Shown: in pieces, positions 57,586 through 64,000 of the stretch
Layout: each line of letters opens with the position of its first letter
Position numbering within the stretch: the first letter of the stretch is position 1
Origin: Allocatelliglobosispora scoriae
GTDB taxonomy: Bacteria > Actinomycetota > Actinomycetes > Mycobacteriales > Micromonosporaceae
Assembly (NCBI RefSeq): GCF_014204945.1
Contig: NZ_JACHMN010000002.1
Span: forward strand, 3,247,001 to 3,311,000
Direction: 5' to 3'
DNA length: 64,000 nt
The notes under the pieces: model-generated
What the model was told of the DNA's origin: nothing
The model's input: only the letters and a program-made list of their open reading frames with translations
The model's database searches: none
Translations under genes and position numbers: made by a program

Positions 57586-58227
57586 ATGCGAAGGCCATGG
57601 GTCATCGGGGTCTCCGGAGCCTCCGGTACGCCATACGCCGCCTCCCTGCTGCGCGGACTGATCGACGCGGGCGAGGCGGTGGACCTCATCGTCTCCAGGG
57701 CCGCTCGCCTGACGATCCTGGACGAGACCCGGATCTCGTTCCGGGACGCCCACTGGGCGGAGGACCTGTCCTCGTGGCTCGGACGGTCGGTCGACGGCGC
57801 CGACCTGCGCTACTGGTCGGCCGGGGACATCGCCGCCGGTCCGAGCAGCGGGTCCTATCCGACCGCCGGGATGATCGTGTGCCCGGCGTCCACCGCCGCG
57901 TGCGCGGGGATCGCGCTGGGCCTGTCCAAGGACCTGCTGCAGCGGGCCGCCGAGGTGGCTCTCAAGGAACGCCGCCGGGTGGTGATCGTCCCCCGGGAGA
58001 CACCGGTGACCCGATCGCACCTGCTGCACCTGGTGGAGCTGATCGACGCCGGTGCCGTGGTCCTGCCGGCGAGCCCGGGTTTCTACGGCGCGGGCGCCGA
58101 AGCCACATCCCAGCAGCTCGTCGATTTCGTCGCCGGCAAGGCCCTGGACGCCGCGGGAGTCGAGCACACCCTGCTCACCCGCTGGACCGGCGTTCTGGGA
58201 GAGCGCCAAGATCGTCGCAACTCTTGA
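57586..58227 (+). CDS. UbiX-like flavin prenyltransferase of menaquinone synthesis
   Basis: Makes prenylated FMN for a UbiD-type decarboxylase. The 213-residue protein has the FMN-binding GVSGASGTPYAASLL (residues 7-21), IVCPASTAACAGIALGLS and the RRVVIVPRETP motif. Together with the UbiA-like and UbiD-like genes on the opposite strand it resembles the MqnM-MqnP-MqnL set of futalosine-type menaquinone synthesis in Streptomyces. Its last residues (ERQDRRNS) and stop codon are encoded by a B palindromic element, so the native C-terminus may have been altered. Confidence 0.88.
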   Translation: MRRPWVIGVSGASGTPYAASLLRGLIDAGEAVDLIVSRAARLTILDETRISFRDAHWAEDLSSWLGRSVDGADLRYWSAGDIAAGPSSGSYPTAGMIVCPASTAACAGIALGLSKDLLQRAAEVALKERRRVVIVPRETPVTRSHLLHLVELIDAGAVVLPASPGFYGAGAEATSQQLVDFVAGKALDAAGVEHTLLTRWTGVLGERQDRRNS

Positions 58228-58291
58228 AAGAGTTGGTGCCTCAGGCCGCCAGGCCTTAGGACCAACTCTTCAAGAATTGCGACGATCTTGG
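58206..58291. repeat. Dispersed palindromic element B, copy 2
   Basis: Near-identical to copy 1 about 31 kb away, with the same outer core (CCAAGATCGTCGCAACTCTT) and inner GCCTCAGGCC/AGGCCTTAGGA. It covers the last seven codons and the stop of the UbiX-like gene and ends 15 bases from the convergent UbiA-like stop. Confidence 0.9.
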
Positions 58292-58306
58292 GGTTGGGCT
58301 GCCCGA

Positions 58307-59161
58307 TCAGAGGGCCAGCGCGGTGACGCCGAAAGCGAAGAGGGCTATGCCGACGAAGCCGTTGGCGGTGAAGAAAGCCCTGTTGACCTTGGAGAGATCC
58401 GTGGGGGTCACGATCGTGTGCTGGTAGGCGAAGCTGGCTGCCGTCAGCGCGAGGCCGATCCACCACGGCCAGGCGTACCCCGTGAGGATGCCGAACCAGA
58501 CGAAGAGCCCGAAGGTCACGACGTGCGCGACCGACGACATGATCAATGCGTTCCGGACCCCGTAGCGGGCGGGGACGCTGCGCACGCCGATCTCGCGGTC
58601 GACCGTGGCGTCCTGGCAGGCGTAGATGAGGTCGAAGCCACCGATCCACAGGCCGACACCCGCGCCGAGGACCCAGGCCGGGCCGCTGCCCACGAAGGTG
58701 CCGGTGACCGCGAGCCACGCGCCGACCGGGCCGACCGCCTGGGCGATGCCGAGGATCGCGTGCGGCCAGTCGGTGAAGCGCTTGCCGTAGGGGTAGACGA
58801 CGAGTGGGATCACCGCGAGCGGGGAGAGCACCAGGCAGAGCGGGTTGAGCAGGGCAGCGGCGCCGAGGAAGACGGCGATCGCGATGATCGCTCCCGTCCA
58901 CGCGCTGCGCACGCTCACCGCGCCGGTGACGAGCTCACGCTTCGCGGTCCGCGGGTTGCGGGCGTCGATCTCGCGGTCGATGATCCGGTTCGCGGCCATC
59001 GCGAAGGTACGCGCACCGACCATCGCGATCGTGATCAGCAGCAGCGTCCACCACTGGATCCCGTCCCCGACCACCTGCATCGCCGTCAGTGCCGAGAGGA
59101 ACGCGAAGGGCAGCGCGAAGACGGAGTGCTCGATCGCGACCAGCTTCAGGAAGGCCTTCAC
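58307..59161 (-). CDS. mqnP: UbiA-like prenyltransferase, probable MqnP
   Basis: A 284-residue polytopic enzyme that attaches the polyprenyl chain to the naphthoate ring in late menaquinone synthesis. The first Asp motif is NRIIDREIDARNPRT and the second YACQDATVDREIGVRSVPAR. The GTG start has AAGGAG eight bases upstream and overlaps the stop of the UbiD-like gene by four bases. In Streptomyces the corresponding genes sit near mqnE. A 4-hydroxybenzoate polyprenyltransferase annotation would fit the motifs but not an actinobacterium that uses menaquinone. Confidence 0.88.
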   Translation of the reverse strand: MKAFLKLVAIEHSVFALPFAFLSALTAMQVVGDGIQWWTLLLITIAMVGARTFAMAANRIIDREIDARNPRTAKRELVTGAVSVRSAWTGAIIAIAVFLGAAALLNPLCLVLSPLAVIPLVVYPYGKRFTDWPHAILGIAQAVGPVGAWLAVTGTFVGSGPAWVLGAGVGLWIGGFDLIYACQDATVDREIGVRSVPARYGVRNALIMSSVAHVVTFGLFVWFGILTGYAWPWWIGLALTAASFAYQHTIVTPTDLSKVNRAFFTANGFVGIALFAFGVTALAL

Positions 59162-60618
59162 AGTCCATACTCCTTCCAGCGCTTGGTGACCTTGGCGACG
59201 ATCTCGGGCGACATCTTCGCCTCGTCCGGCCAGCCCCGGTTGTAGCCCTCGGTCGGCAGCTTGCGAGTCGCGTCGACACCCGCCTTGCCGCCCCAGAACT
59301 GCTGATAGGAAGCGTGGTCCAGGTGGTCGACGGGGCCCGAGGTGACGACGAGGTCGTGGGCGTAATCGACGTTGCCGAAGGCGCGGAAGGCGACCTCGGC
59401 GAGGTCCTGCGGGTCGCAGTCGTCGTCCACGATCACGATCAGCTTGGTGAGGCTGAGCAGGTGGGCACCCCAGATCGCGCTCATCACCTTCTGCGCGTGC
59501 TTGGGGTAGCGCTTGTTGATCGCGACGATCAGGCAGTTGTGGAAGACCCCCGCCTCGGGCATGTGGTAGTCGGTGATGTCCGGCACGAGCAGCTTGATCA
59601 GCGGCAGGAAGATGCGCTCGGTGGCGTGGCCGATCGGCCCGTCCTCCTGCGGCGGCTTGCTCGTGATGATCGAGTGGTAGATCGGGTCGCGCTGCATCGT
59701 CATGCACTCGACGTGCATCACCGGGAACTGCTCCATCGGCGTGTAGAAGCCGGTGTGGTCGCCGAAGGGGCCCTCGGGGTGCCGCTCGTGCGGCTCCACC
59801 CAGCCCTCCAGGACCACCTGCGCGTTGGCCGGGACCTGCAGCGGGACCGTCAGGCAGTCGACCATCTCGACCCGCTCGCCGCGCAGGAATCCCGCGAAGA
59901 GGTATTCGTCGATGTCGGACGGGAGCGGCGCGGTGGCGGAGTAGGAGACGATCGGGTCGCAGCCGAAGGCGACCGCGACGGGAAGCCGCTCACCCCGGCG
60001 CTCGGCGATCGCGTAGTGATTGGTCGAGTCTTTGTGAATCTGCCAGTGCATCCCAATGGTGTTACGTGAATGCTGCTGCAGTCGATAGAGACCGAGGTTG
60101 CGCTTGCCCGACTCGGGGTGCCGGGTGTGGGTCAGGCCGTAGTTGTGGAAGATCCCGCCGTCACCCGGCCAGGTGACGAGGCCGGGCAGCAGGTTGAGGT
60201 CGACCTCGGCGCCCTTGCGCACGACCTGGTGCACCGGCGCGGACTTCACCTTCTTGGGCGGCAGGCTCTTGAGCTGCATCACCTTGCCCAGGCCGTCCAG
60301 CATGCCGGAGAAGCCCACCGGCAGCTCGGGCTTGATCAGCGCACCGATCCGGGCGCCGATCTCCTCCACGTCGTCCACACCGAGCGCCATCGCCATCCGC
60401 CGCGTCGAGCCGAAGATGTTCATCGCGATCGGCATGCTGCCGCGGGTCGGGTTCTCGAAGAGCAGGGCCGGTCCCTTGGCCCTGACCGTCCGCGTGACGA
60501 TCTCGCTGATCTCGAGGGTCGGGTCGACGGGAGCGGTGACCCGGCGCAGCTCGCCGGCGCCCTCCAGCGCCGCCAGGAACTCGCGGAGGTCCGTGTAAGG
60601 GAATTTCGGTCCGGCCAT
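59158..60618 (-). CDS. mqnL: UbiD-family decarboxylase, probable MqnL
   Basis: A 486-residue prenyl-FMN-dependent decarboxylase that removes the carboxylate from prenylated 1,4-dihydroxy-6-naphthoate (by analogy to the Streptomyces MqnP/L/M set). The family body starts PKFPYTDLREFLAALEGAGEL, with the substrate/cofactor segments NIFGSTRRMAMALG and PEGPFGDHTGFY. The ATG for MAGPKFP is favoured; two earlier starts are open. Its stop overlaps the MqnP-like start, implying translational coupling. Confidence 0.9.
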   Translation of the reverse strand: MAGPKFPYTDLREFLAALEGAGELRRVTAPVDPTLEISEIVTRTVRAKGPALLFENPTRGSMPIAMNIFGSTRRMAMALGVDDVEEIGARIGALIKPELPVGFSGMLDGLGKVMQLKSLPPKKVKSAPVHQVVRKGAEVDLNLLPGLVTWPGDGGIFHNYGLTHTRHPESGKRNLGLYRLQQHSRNTIGMHWQIHKDSTNHYAIAERRGERLPVAVAFGCDPIVSYSATAPLPSDIDEYLFAGFLRGERVEMVDCLTVPLQVPANAQVVLEGWVEPHERHPEGPFGDHTGFYTPMEQFPVMHVECMTMQRDPIYHSIITSKPPQEDGPIGHATERIFLPLIKLLVPDITDYHMPEAGVFHNCLIVAINKRYPKHAQKVMSAIWGAHLLSLTKLIVIVDDDCDPQDLAEVAFRAFGNVDYAHDLVVTSGPVDHLDHASYQQFWGGKAGVDATRKLPTEGYNRGWPDEAKMSPEIVAKVTKRWKEYGL

Positions 60619-60677
60619 GTCAAGCATCCTCGCACTTGCCGAGTTCCCTGGACTCACCCGGCTTCGTTGGGTGCTTT

Positions 60678-61547
60678 GTGACGATTAGCAGGGTTGCCCG
60701 GATAGTCCTAGTAGGGCTGGCCGTGCTCGCATCGACCGCCGCTCAGCCCGTCCAGGCGGGCGGGCTGCCGCGCTGCCGGGCCGTCGACCGGCCGCCGACC
60801 CATGCCCCCACCAGTACGCCGAGCCTGCACGCCGGCAACATCTGCCAGGCGCGGGTCACCCGGGTGCAGCCCGTCGCGGCGCGCCCCCTGCCCCGGCAAC
60901 CCGACCCGCAGCCTCGCCGCAACGGGGACTACGTCCACCTCGGAGCGACGACCACCGGCGCGTGGTCGGGCATACTCGGGCGGATCGAGGTGGGCGACCC
61001 GGGTGTGAGGTCCGGCACCTATGACTTCACCGGTGCGCGCTTCATGGCCCGTCGGGACACCGGCAGTGGCACCGCCTGGCTGGAGGCGGGCTGGGCCGAG
61101 ACCGGTTGGTCCGCCTCGGGCGAGCAGCGGGTCTACACCTACGACACCAACCACAACGCCTGGACCTTCTACGACGACTACGCGATCCGACCCGGCGACA
61201 AGATCTGGATCTTCCTCTCGACCGAGAGCAGCGGACCCAAGCCGGCCTGGCAGGCGTGGCTCTGGTGGGGCGACTCCTGGCACCTGCTCACCAGCCAGGA
61301 GCTCCCGCTGACCGGCAGCACCCAGATCGAGCAGTACGTCGAGATCCACGCCGATCCGAAGCACGCCGGGCGCTACTCCGTGCCGCCGATCGGCTTCGAC
61401 AACGTGCAGGTAAAGACCGCCCCGGACGGCACGCTGCGCTTCTGGCGCGAAGCCGACGTGCCGTCGAACCAGAGCTCGAACCCCGGCGACTACTGCATCG
61501 CCTGGACCACCCGCTACGACACCTGGCGCGCCGGAGACTGCGGGTGA
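60678..61547 (+). CDS. Secreted protein of unknown function
   Basis: A 289-residue exported protein with a signal peptide (VTISRVARIVLVGLAVLAS, ending near PVQAG), a Pro/Arg-rich region up to about residue 75, and a beta-rich domain full of Trp and Tyr (TAWLEAGWAETGWSASGEQ, WQAWLWWGDSWHLL). This aromatic pattern suggests a lectin-like or concanavalin-like jelly-roll, but no family is recognised. GTG start. It ends three bases before the convergent ccsB stop, so antisense effects between the two 3' ends are possible. Confidence 0.65.
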   Translation: MTISRVARIVLVGLAVLASTAAQPVQAGGLPRCRAVDRPPTHAPTSTPSLHAGNICQARVTRVQPVAARPLPRQPDPQPRRNGDYVHLGATTTGAWSGILGRIEVGDPGVRSGTYDFTGARFMARRDTGSGTAWLEAGWAETGWSASGEQRVYTYDTNHNAWTFYDDYAIRPGDKIWIFLSTESSGPKPAWQAWLWWGDSWHLLTSQELPLTGSTQIEQYVEIHADPKHAGRYSVPPIGFDNVQVKTAPDGTLRFWREADVPSNQSSNPGDYCIAWTTRYDTWRAGDCG

Positions 61548-61550
61548 CTC

Positions 61551-62513
61551 CTACTCGACTCCGGCGTAGCTGTGCAGGCCGGTGAAGAAGATGTTGACGC
61601 CGAAGAGGTTCATCAGCATCGTGGCGAAGCCGAGCACCGCGATCCAGGCGACCGTGGTGCGCTTCACACTCGGCGTGGCACGTGCGTGCAGGAATCCGGC
61701 GTAGACGACCCAGGAGATGAAGGCCCAGACCTCCTTGGGGTCCCAGCCCCAGTAGCGGCCCCAGGCCGCCTCGGCCCAGACCGCGCCGGCCGCGACGCCG
61801 AAGGTCCAGATCGGGAAAGCGAAGGCGTGCAACCGGAACGAGAGCCGCTCCAGGTTGGCCGCGATCGGAACCCGACGACCCAGGGTGTAGGGGAAGCTGG
61901 TCTTGCCCTGGTCGTAACCGCTGCGGATCAGGAAGAGCGCCGACGGCACGAAGCCCACCATGAACAGGCCAGAAGCGATGATCACCGATGAGACGTGCAC
62001 GATGTACCACGTCGACTGCAGCGCGGGCATGAGCGGCCCGACCTCGGCGTAGACGAGACCGGCGACGCCGAGCAGCAGCGCCTCGACGAGGGCCACGAAG
62101 AGGCCGACCTGGCGCAGGGAGGGCTTCGCGGTCACCACGGCGAGCCACACCATACCGCCGACGACGGTGACCGACAGGATGAACTCGTACATGTTGCCCC
62201 ACGGCATGCGACCGGCGGCGATGCCCCGGGTCGCGGCGGTGGCGAGGTGCACGGCGACGGCGAGCCACATCGACACCACGGCCGCGGTCATCCAGCGGGC
62301 CTGCGGTTCGTCGGAAGCGGCGGGCGGCGCCACGACCTCGACGGGCGAGACCGGCGGTGCTGCGGAGCCCGCTCCCACCAGGGCCAGCTCCTCGGCGGGC
62401 GCGGCAGCCTGCCGACTCGCGCCCTTGATCACGTACGCCGTCGCGTACAGCATCATCGCCACGAGGTAGCCGAGCAGCGCGACGATGAAGAGGGTGTCGG
62501 AGAGGGCGGACAT
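61551..62513 (-). CDS. ccsB: Cytochrome c biogenesis protein CcsB
   Basis: A 320-residue, eight-helix membrane protein of System II cytochrome c maturation that carries heme across the membrane. The tryptophan-rich WWD-type motif WGRYWGWDPKEVW and flanking histidines are present. It follows resB by three bases on the same strand. With menaquinone genes nearby it supports a cytochrome bcc-type respiratory chain. Confidence 0.94.
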   Translation of the reverse strand: MSALSDTLFIVALLGYLVAMMLYATAYVIKGASRQAAAPAEELALVGAGSAAPPVSPVEVVAPPAASDEPQARWMTAAVVSMWLAVAVHLATAATRGIAAGRMPWGNMYEFILSVTVVGGMVWLAVVTAKPSLRQVGLFVALVEALLLGVAGLVYAEVGPLMPALQSTWYIVHVSSVIIASGLFMVGFVPSALFLIRSGYDQGKTSFPYTLGRRVPIAANLERLSFRLHAFAFPIWTFGVAAGAVWAEAAWGRYWGWDPKEVWAFISWVVYAGFLHARATPSVKRTTVAWIAVLGFATMLMNLFGVNIFFTGLHSYAGVE

Positions 62514-62516
62514 GGG

Positions 62517-64000
62517 TCAGCTCCTGTCTGCTCGCTGCAGGTTCTGCACGATCGAGGTGAACTCTTCGGGGAAGCCGGGGTAGTCGGACCGGGGAAGCCC
62601 GCCTACCTCGATGAGGCTACGCGTGGCGTCGGCGGCGTCCGGACGGACCCGCACGAAGATGCGGCGGCGCTTGCCTATCAGCGAGAGCATGAGCCCCGCC
62701 AGCAGGAACGCGACGCTCCCGAGCACGATCGGCTCGCCCGGGTCGTGGCGGATCGAGAGCACGGCGAACTGCTTCGTGCCGATGAACTCCAGCTTCGAAC
62801 CGTCGTCGAGGGTCCACGCCTCGCCCAGCTTGAGGAACTTGCCCTCGCCGACCTGCTTGAGCTTGCCTCGCTCGATCTGGCGCTGGTCGAGGGTGTAGAC
62901 CGACCTCGGCACACCGGCGTCGATGCCGAGATCGCCGCGGAAGAAGCTCAGCACCAGCAGCGGATTGCGCTCGGCCGGGTAGACCGACCGGACGAAGGGC
63001 GCCTTGGCGGGGGCGGTCGGCAGGTAGAGGCCGGAGAAGGCGACCTGCTGCGAGCGGTCGCGGGTGTCGCCGGTCGCCTTCGGATCGATGTTGGCGTCCG
63101 GGAAGGTGGCGACGCCCTCGCTGGTCAGGCCCGCGTCGCTGGCCGGCAGGAACGGCGTGGCACTCGTCTGCGAGCGGCCATATCTATCGGTGTAGCGCAG
63201 CACCGGGGCGTAGCCGTGGCCGATGAGGTACACGTTGGCGCCGTCGAGCCGCAGCGGGTCGTTGACGGAGAAGTTCTCGGAGCGCTGCTGGTCACCGGTG
63301 ACGACGCCGCGGGCCCGGAAGCTCGACGGAGCACCGCTCTCCAGATAGGTCGCGTCGAAGGAGGCCAGCTCCAGGCAGAATTTCGGCAGGTCGCCGCTGC
63401 TGACCCAGGCACCGGGGACATATTCGTCGAGCTGCTGCGGCGTGTTGCAGAACGCGGTCTCGGCACCGGCGACGACGATCCGGTTGGCGTGCCAGCCGCC
63501 GAGGGAGCCGGTCGCCACCCCGATGAGTACGCCGATCAGCGCCGTGTGGAAGACGAGGTTGCCGGTCTCCTTGAAGAAGCCGCGCTCCGCCGAGATCGTG
63601 ACCGAGCCGTCGGGCTGCTCGCGGACCACCTTGCGCCAGCCGCGCAGCTGCGGCATCGCCTGTGCCGGAGTGCCGCCGACGGAGATCTCCGCAGCGTGCT
63701 GGGGCAGCCGGGAGAGGTTCGCCGGCACCTCCGGCGGCTTGCGGAGCATCGCTCTCGCATGGTCGCGCAGCCGGGGCACGATGCAGCCGGCGAGCGAGAT
63801 GAAGAGCAGCAGGTAGATCGAGGAGAACCAGGGCGACCGGTAGACGTCGAAGCCCCAGAGCTTCTCCAGCACCGGCGCGAGGTCCGGGTGCTGCTGGTAG
63901 TAGCGGGCCACGTCCTCGGCCTTGACCGAGTGCTGCGGCAGCACCGAACCCGGGATCGCGGCCACGGCGAGCAGCACCAGCAGCACCAGCGCGGTACGCA
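62517..64000 (-). CDS. resB: Cytochrome c biogenesis protein ResB (N-terminus beyond window edge)
   Basis: Partner of CcsB in System II heme delivery. The 494 visible codons start in the first membrane helix (RTALVLLVLLAVAAIPGSVLP) and continue through further helices, a long extracytoplasmic domain (VFHTALIGVLIG, GNLVFHTALIG) and a final helix (VLGSVAFLLAGLMLSLIG). The frame is open to the window edge, so about 20-40 N-terminal residues are missing. A GTG at 63986 exists but would cut the first helix. Confidence 0.93.
   Translation of the reverse strand, partial: RTALVLLVLLAVAAIPGSVLPQHSVKAEDVARYYQQHPDLAPVLEKLWGFDVYRSPWFSSIYLLLFISLAGCIVPRLRDHARAMLRKPPEVPANLSRLPQHAAEISVGGTPAQAMPQLRGWRKVVREQPDGSVTISAERGFFKETGNLVFHTALIGVLIGVATGSLGGWHANRIVVAGAETAFCNTPQQLDEYVPGAWVSSGDLPKFCLELASFDATYLESGAPSSFRARGVVTGDQQRSENFSVNDPLRLDGANVYLIGHGYAPVLRYTDRYGRSQTSATPFLPASDAGLTSEGVATFPDANIDPKATGDTRDRSQQVAFSGLYLPTAPAKAPFVRSVYPAERNPLLVLSFFRGDLGIDAGVPRSVYTLDQRQIERGKLKQVGEGKFLKLGEAWTLDDGSKLEFIGTKQFAVLSIRHDPGEPIVLGSVAFLLAGLMLSLIGKRRRIFVRVRPDAADATRSLIEVGGLPRSDYPGFPEEFTSIVQNLQRADRS

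Overview
The window is high-GC chromosomal DNA from a mycelial actinobacterium. The evidence is the CarD, Lsr2, BldC and ClpC homologues, the many GTG starts, and futalosine-type menaquinone genes. The order carD, lpqE-like, radA, disA, hypothetical, mutY, clpC, lsr2, lysS, panC/panD/coaX matches the conserved mycobacterial block around Rv3583c-Rv3603c. The developmental regulator BldC and the exported enzymes suggest a filamentous soil organism, most likely Micromonosporaceae (inference). I see no transposase, integrase, phage gene, CRISPR array, rRNA or tRNA.

Layout. 0-14.5 kb is core: truncated carD, a small membrane protein, a UbiA-like prenyltransferase, an LpqE-like lipoprotein, radA, disA, def with an ACT-domain regulator, mutY, a polysaccharide deacetylase lipoprotein, clpC, lsr2, lysS and a methyltransferase. 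14.6-20.3 kb holds two paralogous exported serine hydrolases and the paaABCDE phenylacetyl-CoA epoxidase operon. 20.4-27 kb is cofactor synthesis: a DUF2520 protein with panC and panD, then nadB, nadC and coaX. 27-36 kb holds three MFS transporters with TetR- and ArsR-type regulators, mqnA and a HelD-like helicase. 36-39.5 kb has a GH46 chitosanase and a three-gene type VII secretion substrate locus. 39.6-44.2 kb is a riboswitch-controlled cobalamin ABC transporter and mqnE. 44.4-51.8 kb has an NlpC/P60 hydrolase, a DEAD-box helicase, a sigma factor fused through a membrane segment to an extracytoplasmic Asp-box domain, and a secreted CBM/FnIII/sugar-dehydrogenase protein. 51.8-56.5 kb is an unfamiliar cluster: a cysteine-desulfhydrase-like PLP enzyme, a gamma-glutamylcyclotransferase-like protein, an N-formylglutamate-amidohydrolase-like protein and a protein I cannot identify. 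56.6-64 kb has bldC, an SRPBCC protein, the late menaquinone genes (UbiX-, UbiA- and UbiD-like), a secreted protein and ccsB-resB for cytochrome c maturation.

Respiration is a recurring theme: mqnA, mqnE, the mqnP/L/M-like genes and ccsB/resB lie in one window. B12 import, NAD, pantothenate/CoA and peptidoglycan maintenance are also represented.

The most distinctive non-coding signal is a set of long palindromes. All nine convergent gene junctions that have room for one carry one. Two families recur as dispersed copies, and half of one copy lies inside the nadB reading frame.
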